Assembly: GCA_905182175.1 (NCBI GenBank)
Contig: CAJJAT010000014.1
Location: forward strand, 124,001-188,000
Direction: 5' to 3'
DNA from: Flavobacteriales bacterium UBA1494
GTDB lineage: Bacteria > Bacteroidota > Bacteroidia > Flavobacteriales_E > Vicingaceae
DNA length: 64,000 nucleotides
Shown here: positions 37,316 to 47,041 of the stretch, in pieces
Layout of the letters: each line of letters starts with the position of its first letter
How positions within the stretch are numbered: position 1 is the first letter of the stretch
Translations under genes and position numbers: made by a program
Notes under the pieces: generated by a model
The model's input: only the letters and a program-made list of their open reading frames with translations
The model's database searches: none
What the model was told of the DNA's origin: nothing

Positions 37316-37693
37316 ATGAATAGAAGAAAAACCCCATCCAAAGAAAAAATTCTCGCCATATTAAAATCCCAAGGTGATGCAATAAGTCATGAGACGATCA
37401 CAAATCAGATTACAGATATAAACAGGGCAACCATTTATAGAATCTTAAATCAGTTTTGTGAAGATGGAATTGCGCATCGAATAATTGCCGAAAATGGCAA
37501 ACAGTTTTTCGCGTTATGCAAAACCTGTGAAGTAGAAGAACACCACCACAACCACCTTCATTTTCAATGCAACACCTGCGAAAAAGTAGAATGTTTCGAA
37601 AGTGAAATCAACATTTCCCTACCAGAGGGATATGCTATAGAGAACTTTAATGGACTCATTAATGGATACTGCAATACCTGTGCTCCAGCCTAG
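37316..37693 (+). CDS. Fur-family metalloregulator, probably Zur
   Basis: 125 residues: winged-helix DNA-binding domain (about 8-65, TNQITDINRATIYRILNQF) and dimerisation domain. Structural zinc cysteines are Cys85-Cys88 and Cys119-Cys122; an extra Cys68-Cys71 pair and a His cluster (76-82, EEHHHNHLHF) form the sensing site region. Short members with this pattern and the target operon next door favour zinc sensing, but Fur itself cannot be excluded. Its stop overlaps the convergent gene by four bases. Confidence 0.88.
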   Translation: MNRRKTPSKEKILAILKSQGDAISHETITNQITDINRATIYRILNQFCEDGIAHRIIAENGKQFFALCKTCEVEEHHHNHLHFQCNTCEKVECFESEINISLPEGYAIENFNGLINGYCNTCAPA

Positions 37694-38082
37694 CAGTCGC
37701 AGTCTTTGCCTTTTTTAGAAATGCTTAACAGCTCTACCTCTTCTGCAAATTCACATACTTTCCAAACCATCGCGTACTCTGCCTCCTCAGATTTATTTTC
37801 CAGTCGGTATACCGGACAGGGCTTTTTTTGCGGATTACTTTCGGAAAAGTTAATGTCTGAAGAATGTTGAGTTTCTACCCATTTTTTATCTTCTAAACCC
37901 AAGCATTTAAGTTGGCATTCGGCACGCAGCGAAATACTTACTGCAGAACTATCTATGGTTGTCATGATTCGTTTCTGAGGTGTCCAAGTATTTAATTCAC
38001 GGTCCCCAAAGATTACATATACGACAAGACATCCTAAGCCAACACCAATTAAATAAGTTCTAAATCTTTTCCAAAATGTCAT
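37690..38082 (-). CDS. conserved small membrane-anchored protein of unknown function
   Basis: 130 residues with one N-terminal membrane helix (about 9-27, TYLIGVGLGCLVVYVIFG) and an extracytoplasmic domain with several cysteines (CQLKCLGL, KKPCPVY, ending KGKDCDC). The pattern FWKRFRTYLIGVGLGCLVVY is familiar from Bacteroidota conserved hypotheticals, sometimes listed as DUF4258. The stop codon overlaps the stop of the Fur-family gene tail to tail (CTAG). No function known to me. Confidence 0.7.
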   Translation of the reverse strand: MTFWKRFRTYLIGVGLGCLVVYVIFGDRELNTWTPQKRIMTTIDSSAVSISLRAECQLKCLGLEDKKWVETQHSSDINFSESNPQKKPCPVYRLENKSEEAEYAMVWKVCEFAEEVELLSISKKGKDCDC

Positions 38083-38573
38083 GTTTCTAGGTTTTTTGTT
38101 AAATCCATTCGTTGATGTAAAATTCGGAGAATTCTAATGCTAACCACTCTATTTAGTCGAAAATATTATCAGATTTAAAAACAATTCTGAAAACAGGAGC
38201 TAAGTAACCGACTGTTTGTGATCCACATTTTGGATGCTTTACATAAAAATAGGCTCTTTCACCAATCCTCCCTGATAATAACCTGCTTGTCTTCTAGTTC
38301 ACTTCTTAACGCCGTAAATGCTCTTCTGAATTATAATTAATAACATTTTTAATTTCAATTATTTACTGAATTTATTTGCACAAATATTAGGCTGCTGCTT
38401 CCTTCGCAATCACTGTACGCAAATCATCCCTCAATACTTCGCTGATGGAACGGCATTTACCAGAGCTTACTTACTCATTAATAAACTCTTTGTAATAAGA
38501 ATATAAAGAAACTGACGTGTTTTTTACAATAACAAGTTGGACTTATTACTAAGTTCCCAAATTTTTGTAATGC
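38083..38573. other. 491-base gap holding a decayed antitoxin
   Basis: Apart from the ParD-like remnant at 38387-38530, the minus strand near 38260-38340 has a short protein-like run (FTALRSELEDKQVIIREDW), possibly the antitoxin's C-terminal extension in another frame. No toxin gene is recognisable. Confidence 0.4.
38387..38530 (-). pseudogene. ParD/CopG-like antitoxin remnant
   Basis: Minus-strand codons read KNTSVSLYSYYKEFINE, TAA at 38471-38473, then VSSGKCRSISEVLRDDLRTV and AKEAAA to TAA at 38387-38389. This follows the ParD (ribbon-helix-helix) pattern KNTSVSLxxxFxxFIxxQVxSGRYxSxSEVxRxxLR, with the Gln codon CAA turned into TAA. The start also seems lost (ATT in place of ATG before GTA-AAA-AAC). 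A clear second toxin-antitoxin relic in the window. Confidence 0.7.
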
Positions 38574-39794
38574 CTAATAAGCAGCCAATAACAAATCCAA
38601 ATCTTTGTAAGGCAAACCAAATTCTTCTGCCAAAAATGGATTCGTTAGCATTCCTTTGTAAACGTAAATTCCCGAGCGGACAGATAAGATTTTCCTCACA
38701 CAATGATCAATTCCTCCACCGTCACCTAACTCTATAATTACAGGTGCAAAAATGTTACTCAGTGCATAAGACGCTGTTCTAGCTGCTCTAGATGGGATAT
38801 TTGGAACGCAATAGTGCAGTACACCATGTAAACTATACGTTGGGTTTGAATGTGTGGTTACTCTTGACGTTTCAAAGCACCCGCCTTGATCGATGCTAAC
38901 GTCTACAATGACAGAACCTTCAGGCATGTTTTGCACCATTTCTTCGGTTACAATAATTGGCGAACGGCTTTTAGGTGAGCGCATTGCTCCTATTGCGACG
39001 TCTGCTTGCGAAAGCGCATTCGCGATCACCTCAGGTTGCAAAGTAGAAGTATAGACCCTTCTTCCAACAACATCTTGTAATCGTCTTAATTTAGAAGTAT
39101 TGTTACTAAAAACCTTAACGGATGCTCCTAAACCCAACGCTGCTCGTGTAGCATATTCTGCCACAGCTCCTGCACCAAAAATAACAACCTCTGTAGGTTT
39201 AACACCTGAAATCCCACCCATCATTAAACCTTGGCCACCATTTACATTGCTAAGGTATTCTGCAGCAATAAGAATTGAACTATTTCCTGCAATTTCGCTC
39301 ATGGCACGAATGACAGGTAAGCTTCCAGTATTGTCTTTTATATAATCGTAGGCAATGGCCGTAACTCGTTTTTCTATTAATTTTTTGAGAAAATTCTTTG
39401 GTTGAACGGGCAATTGTAAGGCAGAAATCAACGTTTGACCTTGTTGCATTAAATCTAACTCTGCGTGAGAAAGGGGCTCCACTTTTAGAATAATATCTGC
39501 CTTGTAAACTGCTTTTGTATCGTACGCTATTTGTGCTCCAGCCTCACTGTAGTCATTGTCAGAAAAATTTGCTTTTTCACCCGCCTTCGATTCAATAAGA
39601 ACTTCATGACCATTGTTTACCAACAATTCCACATCTTGCGGAACAAGTGGAACCCTGCGCTCCTGCATAGAGGTCTCTTTTGGAACGCCAATAAAAAGGC
39701 TATTGCTCTTTTTTTGAACTGTTTGCATTTGCTCTTGAGGAAGCATCCTTGTGGCCGCTTGAGCCAATGATTTAACTACGTCTTCAGACATCAA
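38574..39794 (-). CDS. ald: alanine dehydrogenase
   Basis: 406 residues. Interconverts alanine and pyruvate with NAD. The N-terminal catalytic domain shows IGVPKETSMQERRVPLVP (substrate Arg/Lys region); the Rossmann motif is VVIFGAGAVAEYATRAALG, then VSIDQGGCFETSRVTTHSNP. An N-terminal extension of about 33 residues before the catalytic core is common in Bacteroidota Ald. The start overlaps the tsaE stop by four bases; a second ATG is one codon further in. Confidence 0.93.
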   Translation of the reverse strand: MMSEDVVKSLAQAATRMLPQEQMQTVQKKSNSLFIGVPKETSMQERRVPLVPQDVELLVNNGHEVLIESKAGEKANFSDNDYSEAGAQIAYDTKAVYKADIILKVEPLSHAELDLMQQGQTLISALQLPVQPKNFLKKLIEKRVTAIAYDYIKDNTGSLPVIRAMSEIAGNSSILIAAEYLSNVNGGQGLMMGGISGVKPTEVVIFGAGAVAEYATRAALGLGASVKVFSNNTSKLRRLQDVVGRRVYTSTLQPEVIANALSQADVAIGAMRSPKSRSPIIVTEEMVQNMPEGSVIVDVSIDQGGCFETSRVTTHSNPTYSLHGVLHYCVPNIPSRAARTASYALSNIFAPVIIELGDGGGIDHCVRKILSVRSGIYVYKGMLTNPFLAEEFGLPYKDLDLLLAAY

Positions 39795-40207
39795 CTGATT
39801 TGGTTTATGGTAAATTCTCGCCCTTTTTCCGCCAACAAAATATGAACTTCGATTCTCTTCTTAGGCAATAAGCTTTCAATTTTCGAAGGCCATTCTATTA
39901 AACAAAGCTTTCCGCTATAAAAATATTCTTCTGCTCCTATATCGTACGCCTCTTCCTCCTTGTTTAACCGATAGAAATCAAAATGAAAAATACCTTCATT
40001 ATCAGCTGATTTATATTCGTTTACAATCGAAAAAGTCGGAGACCTTATCGCGTCTTTTACTCCAAGCAATTTACACATATTTTTAATTAGCGTCGTCTTA
40101 CCTGCACCCAAATCTCCTCGAAATACTATTACCTTGAAATCTTCCGCAGCTTCAATCAAACAATGGGAAACTCTTTCAAGCTCATCTTCAGTCGCTATAA
40201 TTCTCAT
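39791..40207 (-). CDS. tsaE: tRNA threonylcarbamoyladenosine biosynthesis ATPase TsaE
   Basis: 138 residues. Walker A GDLGAGKTT at 31-39, then SPTFSIVNEY and IFHFDFYRL, family hallmarks. It drives the TsaBDE complex that makes t6A37 in ANN-decoding tRNAs. It sits between porX (six bases upstream) and ald (ATGA overlap) in one transcription unit. Length normal. Confidence 0.94.
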   Translation of the reverse strand: MRIIATEDELERVSHCLIEAAEDFKVIVFRGDLGAGKTTLIKNMCKLLGVKDAIRSPTFSIVNEYKSADNEGIFHFDFYRLNKEEEAYDIGAEEYFYSGKLCLIEWPSKIESLLPKKRIEVHILLAEKGREFTINQIS

Positions 40208-40213
40208 TTCAAT

Positions 40214-41767
40214 CTATTTCTTTGGCGAAAGCTGAATAATTGGTACAATCATTTCTTCCATAGAGATTCCTCCATGTTGAAAAGTATTTTTATAATAACT
40301 AACATAATGATTGTAGTTGTTTGGGTACGCAAAAAACAAATCCCCTTTTGCAAAAATAAACGATTGGCTGACATTTACTTTTGGTAAACGTGCATCTTCC
40401 GGTTTTTTAATGGCCAAAACATCATTTTCCTCGTAAGTTAAATTTTTCCCTTGCTTATAGCGTAAATTGCTGTTTACTGTTTTATCGCCAATTACTTTTG
40501 ACGGTTCTTTCACTTTTATAGACCCATGATCAGTTGTAATTACAACTTTCCCGCCTCTAGCCGCAATTTCTTTTAACGCTTCCTTCAACGGTGAATTCTC
40601 AAACCAAGAAACTGTTAACGATCGATATGCCTTTTCATCTTCCGCGAGTTCTTTGATAATATCCGTATCCGTTCTAGCATGAGAAAGCATATCAATGAAA
40701 TTGTAAACAATAACATTGAAAGCATTATTCATTTGGTTTGGGATCTCGCTTACTACCTTTCTGCCATAGCTTGGATTTAAGACTTTATTGTAAGCGAATC
40801 GAGTATCTTTTCCCAATCGTTTCAACTGATGTCCGATCAGCTCCTGCTCATTCATATTCTTACCCCCTTCATCAGCATCATTCAGCCAAAGTCTAGGGTA
40901 CATCTTTTCTATATCCAATGGCATCAAACCGGCAAACAATGCATTTCGAGCGTACTGTGTGGTAGTTGGCAAAATACTCATATAGGTTTCCTCCCTGTCA
41001 ATCCAAAACATTTCCTCAATTTGCGGCCTCAACAATTGCCACTGATCTAACCGCAAATTATCAATTACAATCAAAAAAGTTGACCCATCTTTTTGTATTA
41101 ACGGATTTACTTTTTCTTTAAAAACATTGTGCGACATCAAGGGAGCATCTTCCGGAAACTCCATCCAATCCAAATAATTGTCCTCAACAAATCGAGCAAA
41201 TAAATTCCCGGCTTCCTCTTTTTGAGTGTTTAGAATCTCTCTCATTCCGGTATCTTCAGACTTTTCCAGTTCAAGCTCCCAGTAAATTAATTTTTTATAC
41301 ACTTCTTCCCAATCTTCATAATCCATGTTGTTGTGAAGACTCATCCCAATGTTTCGAAAATCTTGCTGATACCCAATGTTAGTTTTTTCACTTACTAACC
41401 GCGCAGTATCTAAATGTTTTTTAATCGTCAATAGAATCTGATTTGGATTTACTGGCTTAATCAAATAATCAGAAATTTTTGCCCCGATTGCATCTTCCAT
41501 AATCGATTCTTCTTCACTTTTTGTGATCATAATCACAGGAAGCGACGGACTCATAGTCTTAATTTTGGTCAACGTCTCTAAGCCCGACAACCCCGGCATG
41601 TTTTCATCTAAAAAAACTAGATCATATCGGTTCTTTTCAATTAAATCCAACGCTTCATCACCACTAATGGCGGGAGTTACTTCATAATTTTTAGCCTCCA
41701 GAAAAATGATGTGTGGTTTTAATAGAGCAATTTCGTCATCTGCCCATAGGATTCTTATCTTCGTCAT
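40214..41767 (-). CDS. porX: PorX, T9SS response regulator with PglZ domain
   Basis: 517 residues. The N-terminal receiver has acidic WADDEIALL, phospho-acceptor Asp54 (VFLDENMPG), Thr near 82 and Lys104 (DYLIKPVNP). After a helical linker, residues ~205-515 form the PglZ / alkaline-phosphatase-like domain (IDNLRLDQWQ, LPTTTQYARNALFAGLMP, TTDHGSIKV). Known as PorX, which with the kinase PorY controls T9SS genes; its PglZ domain acts on oligonucleotides. The presence of T9SS-tailed proteins in this window fits. porY is not here. Confidence 0.94.
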   Translation of the reverse strand: MTKIRILWADDEIALLKPHIIFLEAKNYEVTPAISGDEALDLIEKNRYDLVFLDENMPGLSGLETLTKIKTMSPSLPVIMITKSEEESIMEDAIGAKISDYLIKPVNPNQILLTIKKHLDTARLVSEKTNIGYQQDFRNIGMSLHNNMDYEDWEEVYKKLIYWELELEKSEDTGMREILNTQKEEAGNLFARFVEDNYLDWMEFPEDAPLMSHNVFKEKVNPLIQKDGSTFLIVIDNLRLDQWQLLRPQIEEMFWIDREETYMSILPTTTQYARNALFAGLMPLDIEKMYPRLWLNDADEGGKNMNEQELIGHQLKRLGKDTRFAYNKVLNPSYGRKVVSEIPNQMNNAFNVIVYNFIDMLSHARTDTDIIKELAEDEKAYRSLTVSWFENSPLKEALKEIAARGGKVVITTDHGSIKVKEPSKVIGDKTVNSNLRYKQGKNLTYEENDVLAIKKPEDARLPKVNVSQSFIFAKGDLFFAYPNNYNHYVSYYKNTFQHGGISMEEMIVPIIQLSPKK

Positions 41768-41850
41768 TCAGTTTTGTTTTGGTTGCAAGTAAAGTGAAAA
41801 TGGCCGTAGCTAAAAATCACACTTGCTAAAATTAGTTAAATCTATATCGC

Positions 41851-43113
41851 TTGAGAAATAGTAAATACAATAAAAAGAAGATTTTTAACGACCCAGTTTA
41901 TGGGTTTATTTCATTGCCCTTCAATTTAATTTTCGATATTATAGAACATCCGTTCTTTCAACGACTTCGGAGAATAAAACAATTGGGTTTAACACACTTG
42001 GTGTATCCAGGAGCTTTACACACCAGATTTCACCATGCTATGGGAGCAATGCATCTTACCATGAAGGCGCTGGATGTTATTGAATCAAAAGGACAAAAGG
42101 TAACTAAAAAGGAGCGAAAAGCAACTTTAATAGCCATTTTACTACATGATATTGGTCACGGTCCTTTTTCACATGCGCTAGAATATAGCATTGTTGGTAA
42201 TGTGACTCACGAAGATATTTCTACATTCTTTATGCAACATTTGAACAAGGTATTTGATGGAAAACTAGGTTTAGCGATTCAAATTTTTGAGAACAAATAC
42301 AAAAAGCCTTTTTTACATCAATTGGTTTCTTCGCAACTAGATATGGACCGTTTAGATTACTTGAAGCGAGATAGCTTTTTCACCGGTGTATCTGAAGGAG
42401 TGATTAGCTCGGAGAGAATTATTTCCATGTTACATGTAAAAAACGGAGACTTGGTGATAGAGGCCAAAGGAATCTACTCTATTGAAAAATTTATTATTGC
42501 AAGGAGACTTATGTATTGGCAGGTATACTTGCACAAAACCGTTCTATCGGCGGAAAGACTTGTCGTTAATATTTTACAGAGGGCGAAAAAGTTAGCGCTT
42601 AATGAAGCGGAGTTATTTTGTACCGATGCGCTAAGGTATTTCTTATATGCCAATCACGACAAGCAATCTTTTGAAGAAAACCCTGAGACCTTAATTCGCT
42701 TCTCAGAATTAGACGACTTCGACATTACTGCCTCCATTAAAATGTGGCAAAACCACTCAGACCCAATTTTAAGCAGCTTATGTAAATCTTTGGTAAATCG
42801 AAATTTATATAAAATCGATATCCGGAAAAAGCCATTTACAGAAGAAGAACTAAACAGTCATTTCAAAGAATTAACCGCATCAACAGGAATTTCAGAACAA
42901 GAAGCGAAATATTTCATCTTCTCTGACTCCATAAAAAATAACGCTTATTCTCCTAAAAAGGATAAAATAAATTTACTATACAAGGACGGAACTATAATTG
43001 ACATTGCCGAAGCTGCCGACCAGTTAAATATCAATGCATTAACTGAAGAAGTTATAAAGTATTTCATCTGCTACCCCAAACAAGTGATGGTTGATAACTT
43101 GAAAAACGAATAG
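41851..43113 (+). CDS. HD-domain phosphohydrolase (dGTPase/SAMHD1-like)
   Basis: 420 residues from a TTG start, since no ATG precedes the conserved IFNDPVYGFISLP. Metal-binding HD pattern: HTRFHHAMGAMHL (57-69) with His61/62, and LLHDIGHGPFSH with His99-Asp100. Proteins of this group hydrolyse deoxynucleoside triphosphates or related nucleotides; the exact substrate is not visible. It is divergent from porX and lies 36 bases before lpxD. Confidence 0.85.
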   Translation: MRNSKYNKKKIFNDPVYGFISLPFNLIFDIIEHPFFQRLRRIKQLGLTHLVYPGALHTRFHHAMGAMHLTMKALDVIESKGQKVTKKERKATLIAILLHDIGHGPFSHALEYSIVGNVTHEDISTFFMQHLNKVFDGKLGLAIQIFENKYKKPFLHQLVSSQLDMDRLDYLKRDSFFTGVSEGVISSERIISMLHVKNGDLVIEAKGIYSIEKFIIARRLMYWQVYLHKTVLSAERLVVNILQRAKKLALNEAELFCTDALRYFLYANHDKQSFEENPETLIRFSELDDFDITASIKMWQNHSDPILSSLCKSLVNRNLYKIDIRKKPFTEEELNSHFKELTASTGISEQEAKYFIFSDSIKNNAYSPKKDKINLLYKDGTIIDIAEAADQLNINALTEEVIKYFICYPKQVMVDNLKNE

Positions 43114-43149
43114 CCAAAGGCTACTTTATTAATTTATTACTTTTGAGCC

Positions 43150-44199
43150 ATGGAATTTTCGGCCAACCAAATCTCTGAATTACTACAAGGAAAGATCGAA
43201 GGAAACGGCGAGACAAGCGTCTCAGCCCTTTCTAAAATTGAAGAAGGAAAATCTGGGTCTCTTTCTTTTTTGGCCAATCCCAAGTATACGGAGTATATAT
43301 ATGACACAGAAGCCTCAATTGTAATTGTTGGAAACGACTTTATTGCTGAAAGAGAGTTAAAACACAAACCGACTCTTATCAGAGTTGAAGATGCTTACGG
43401 CGCTTTCGGAAAGTTATTGGAGATGTACAACCAGGTAAAAAACAACAAAGTTGGCATTTCCAATTCTGCAATCATTTCTGAATCAGCTGTTATAGGAAAA
43501 GATGTTTATTTAGGTGAAAACGTAGTTATTGGGGACAATACGACAGTTGCAGATGGAGTAAAAATCTTTCCGCATTCCTTTATTGGTGATAATGCTTCTA
43601 TTGGAGCAAATACCACAATTTTTGCCGGGGCTAGAATTTACTCTGAAACGCAAATTGGAAAGGAATGTGTTATTCATTCAGGAGCTATTTTAGGTGCTGA
43701 TGGATTTGGTTTTGCTCCAAACAGTGAGGGGAACTATAAAAAAGTACCTCAAATTGGCAATGTAATCCTTGAAGACTATGTGGAAATCGGCGCCAACACT
43801 TGTATTGACCGGGCTACTTTAGGCTCAACAATTATCAGAAAAGGAGTTAAGTTAGATAATCTAATTCAAATTGCTCACAACGTAGAAATAGGAGAAAACA
43901 CAGTAATTGCTGCTCAAACGGGAGTAGCAGGCTCTACCAAAATTGGTAAAAATTGCATGATAGGCGGGCAAGTTGGCATTGTTGGCCACCTTAAAATTGC
44001 TGACGAAGTAAAAATAGCTGCTCAAAGTGGCATTGGAAACTCTATCGTGAAAAAAGGTGCTATCGTTCAAGGTTCACCTTCTATCCCCATTGGAGACTAT
44101 AAAAGATCATATGTAATGTTTAGAAAATTACCGAGTATGGCTAGCCAAATTCGTGATTTAGAAAACCAATTGAAAGAATTAAAATCTGCCTCAAACTAG
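43150..44199 (+). CDS. lpxD: UDP-3-O-acyl-glucosamine N-acyltransferase
   Basis: 349 residues: N-terminal uridine-binding domain (about 1-100) then a left-handed beta-helix of hexapeptide repeats ([20 protein letters not shown]) and a C-terminal helix (about 320-349). The catalytic His is His243 in [19 protein letters not shown]. Adds the N-linked hydroxyacyl chain in lipid A synthesis. It precedes lpxC/fabZ by three bases. Confidence 0.95.
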   Translation: MEFSANQISELLQGKIEGNGETSVSALSKIEEGKSGSLSFLANPKYTEYIYDTEASIVIVGNDFIAERELKHKPTLIRVEDAYGAFGKLLEMYNQVKNNKVGISNSAIISESAVIGKDVYLGENVVIGDNTTVADGVKIFPHSFIGDNASIGANTTIFAGARIYSETQIGKECVIHSGAILGADGFGFAPNSEGNYKKVPQIGNVILEDYVEIGANTCIDRATLGSTIIRKGVKLDNLIQIAHNVEIGENTVIAAQTGVAGSTKIGKNCMIGGQVGIVGHLKIADEVKIAAQSGIGNSIVKKGAIVQGSPSIPIGDYKRSYVMFRKLPSMASQIRDLENQLKELKSASN

Positions 44200-44202
44200 T
44201 TT

Positions 44203-45591
44203 ATGAGCACCAAACAAAAAACCATAAAAAACTCCATTTCTTTGAGTGGAGTTGGATTACATACGGGAGAGAAAGCGACCGTAACCTTTAAAACAGCTCC
44301 TGAAAACCACGGATTTGTTTTTCAAAGAGTAGATATTGAAGGACAGCCCACTATAAAGGCTGATTGCGATTTAGTTGTAGACACCTCAAGAGGAACTACA
44401 ATTGAGCAAAACGGAGCAAAAGTCCACACAACTGAGCATTTATTAGCTGCTGCCTATGGCTTAGAAATTGACAATTTGTTAATTGAAATTAATGGACCTG
44501 AAGTTCCAATTTTGGACGGTAGTGCTTATTTTTTCTTGCAAGCGTTAAAGGATGCAGGCGTTGAAGATCAAGAAGCAGAAAAGGATTATTTTGTAGTTGA
44601 AGAGAACATAACTTACGAAGATTTGGATCGCATGACAGAAATGTTAGCCGTTCCACAAGATGAATTCCGTTTAACAGTGATGGTTGATTATAATTCGCCA
44701 ACTTTAGGAACGCAACATGCCCACATGTATAAATTAGGTGAGTTTGAGGAGAATATTTCCATGTGCCGAACATTCGTTTTCTTACGCGAATTAGAATTTT
44801 TAGCGAAAAACAACCTTATAAAAGGTGGAGATTTAGACAATGCCATTGTCCTAGTAGATCACATTCCACCTCAAGAGAAATTAGATGAAATTGCAGAATT
44901 GCTAGGCAAGCCAAAAATTTCCGTTACGGATACAGGAGTACTCAACAACTTAAAACTCCACTTTCAAGATGAGCCTGCAAGACATAAGCTGTTAGATATT
45001 GTAGGAGATTTAGCGCTAGTTGGGCGACCGATTAAAGGACATATTTTAGCTGCTAGACCTGGCCATAAGGGGAACGTTGATTTTGCCAGAATTGTAAAAG
45101 CGGAGATTAAAAAGCGAGAAAGAGCCTGCCCTAAGTTTGACTTAACAGCAGAACCAATCTACGACATCAATAGCATTGAAAAAATACTACCGCACCGTTA
45201 CCCGATGTTGTTAGTAGATAAAATTATTGAGCTTAGCGATACGCATGTAGTTGGAGTTAAAAACGTTACTATGAATGAGCAATTCTTTCAAGGACACTTT
45301 CCGGGAGCCCCCGTAATGCCGGGAGTTTTGCAAATTGAAGCTATGGCTCAAACAGGAGGTATACTGGCGCTCAGCACGGTGCCAGATCCTGAAAATTATT
45401 TAACCTACTTTGTTAAAATTGATAAAGCAAAATTCAAGCGCAAGGTAATTCCTGGCGATATTTTAATTCTTAGACTAGATTTGTTACAACCAATTCGAAG
45501 AGGAATGGTTTTAATGGCAGCGAAGGCTTATGTTAATGGAAACATCGTTGCTGAAGGTGAATTAATGGCACAAATTGTAAAAGAAAAATAA
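44203..45591 (+). CDS. lpxC/fabZ: fused LpxC deacetylase / FabZ dehydratase
   Basis: 462 residues. LpxC part, about 1-305: zinc site region HTTEHLLAA with His79, LDGSAYFF, and the catalytic HKGNVDFARIV stretch. FabZ part, about 320-462: HRYPMLLVDKII, then the active-site GHFPGAPVMPGVLQIE. The fusion joins the committed step of lipid A synthesis with hydroxyacyl-ACP dehydration, which compete for the same acyl pool, and is characteristic of Bacteroidota. Its stop overlaps the lpxA start by one base. Confidence 0.96.
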   Translation: MSTKQKTIKNSISLSGVGLHTGEKATVTFKTAPENHGFVFQRVDIEGQPTIKADCDLVVDTSRGTTIEQNGAKVHTTEHLLAAAYGLEIDNLLIEINGPEVPILDGSAYFFLQALKDAGVEDQEAEKDYFVVEENITYEDLDRMTEMLAVPQDEFRLTVMVDYNSPTLGTQHAHMYKLGEFEENISMCRTFVFLRELEFLAKNNLIKGGDLDNAIVLVDHIPPQEKLDEIAELLGKPKISVTDTGVLNNLKLHFQDEPARHKLLDIVGDLALVGRPIKGHILAARPGHKGNVDFARIVKAEIKKRERACPKFDLTAEPIYDINSIEKILPHRYPMLLVDKIIELSDTHVVGVKNVTMNEQFFQGHFPGAPVMPGVLQIEAMAQTGGILALSTVPDPENYLTYFVKIDKAKFKRKVIPGDILILRLDLLQPIRRGMVLMAAKAYVNGNIVAEGELMAQIVKEK

Positions 45592-46364
45592 TGGAGCACG
45601 CTTATATTCATCCCAACGCAAAAATAGGTAAGAACGTTATTATAGATCCTTTCACCTACATTGCCGGTAATGTAGTAATTGGAGACGATACTTGGATTGG
45701 GCCTAACGTTACCATTATGGATGGTGCTCGTATTGGAAACAATTGTAGGATTTTTCCAGGGGCTGTTATTTCGGCTATACCGCAAGATTTAAAATTTCAT
45801 GGAGAAGAAACAACAGCTGAAATTGGAAATAACACGACCATTCGAGAATGTGTTACCATAAACAGAGGAACGGTTGACCGCAATAAAACTGTAGTTGGAG
45901 ACCATTGCTTGCTAATGGCATATGTGCACATCGCACATGATGCCTTTATAGGAAACCATGTAATTTTAGCCAATACTGCAAATATCGCAGGCCACGTTAC
46001 CATTGAAGATCATGTTATTTTGGAAGGTGTTGTTGCAGTGCAACAATTTATTAGAATTGGAGAGCACTCTTTCATAGCAGGAGGATCACTGGTCAGAAAA
46101 GATGTACCACCATTTGTCAAGGCTGCAAGAGAACCATTGACCTATGCAGGCATTAATGCTATTGGATTAAGAAGAAGGGGTTACGACACGGCTATTATAA
46201 GCCAAATAGAAGACATTTACCGTCATATCTTTGTGCACGGAACCAATGTATCAAAATCGTTGGAAGAGATCAAAGCATCAATTACCGATTCCCCGGCAAA
46301 AACACAAATTCTAAATTTTATAGAAGGTTCTCAAAAAGGAATTATTAGAGGCCCTTTGAGCTAG
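45591..46364 (+). CDS. lpxA: acyl-ACP--UDP-N-acetylglucosamine O-acyltransferase
   Basis: 257 residues of left-handed beta-helix (IHPNAKIGKNVIIDPF onward) and a C-terminal helical domain (about 190-257). The catalytic His is His116 in VHIAHDAFIGNHV; His113 is also kept. First acylation of UDP-GlcNAc in lipid A synthesis. It follows lpxC/fabZ with a one-base overlap. Confidence 0.95.
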   Translation: MEHAYIHPNAKIGKNVIIDPFTYIAGNVVIGDDTWIGPNVTIMDGARIGNNCRIFPGAVISAIPQDLKFHGEETTAEIGNNTTIRECVTINRGTVDRNKTVVGDHCLLMAYVHIAHDAFIGNHVILANTANIAGHVTIEDHVILEGVVAVQQFIRIGEHSFIAGGSLVRKDVPPFVKAAREPLTYAGINAIGLRRRGYDTAIISQIEDIYRHIFVHGTNVSKSLEEIKASITDSPAKTQILNFIEGSQKGIIRGPLS

Positions 46365-46375
46365 ACTAACTTACA

Positions 46376-46996
46376 ATGGAGATTCAACTTCAGTCATTGG
46401 CAAAGCGATTCAATAAAGAGTGGGTCTTTAAAGAAGTGAGTTTGACCTTTAATTCCGGTTCTAGAACCGGCGTAGTTGGCTCGAACGGCAGTGGAAAATC
46501 TACCTTGATAAGACTAATTTCAGCAGCAGAATTACCTTCAAAAGGAGAGATTACTTACAAGCTCAATAATACTATTATTGAGCAAGAAGACATTTATCAA
46601 TCAATCACCTACGCTGCTCCTTACATTGACTTAGTTGAAGAATTTACGGGTAAAGAATTAGTTCAATTCCACCTGAATTTTAAACCTTTTCAAGAAAATT
46701 TAACAGCTGCACAATTCTTAGAATTAATTTACTTACAAGACGCTGGAAACAAGCACATAAAAAACTTCTCTTCAGGGATGAAGCAAAGACTCAAATTGGG
46801 ATTGGCAATTTGTAGTAAGTCAGACCTGCTGTTACTTGATGAACCTTGCTCCAACTTAGATGCCAAAGGAATTAAATTATACCATACTCTACTCCGTCAA
46901 TTCAATCAAAATAGAACAACCATCATCGGCTCTAATGAGCAGACAGATGAACTATACAGCACAGAAAAAACAATAAGAATTTCAGATTATAAATAA
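46376..46996 (+). CDS. ABC transporter ATP-binding protein
   Basis: 206 residues: Walker A GSNGSGKST (35-43), signature NFSSGMKQRLKLGLAI, Walker B LLLLDEPCSNLD and a His-lacking switch region near SNEQTDE, where many family members have His. No permease gene is adjacent. It lies within the lipid A operon, 11 bases after lpxA, so a part in envelope export is plausible but unproven. Confidence 0.85.
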   Translation: MEIQLQSLAKRFNKEWVFKEVSLTFNSGSRTGVVGSNGSGKSTLIRLISAAELPSKGEITYKLNNTIIEQEDIYQSITYAAPYIDLVEEFTGKELVQFHLNFKPFQENLTAAQFLELIYLQDAGNKHIKNFSSGMKQRLKLGLAICSKSDLLLLDEPCSNLDAKGIKLYHTLLRQFNQNRTTIIGSNEQTDELYSTEKTIRISDYK

Positions 46997-47041
46997 GGAT
47001 TTCAAGTTGAATCCCTATCTTTGATTTAAGACTACAAAATT

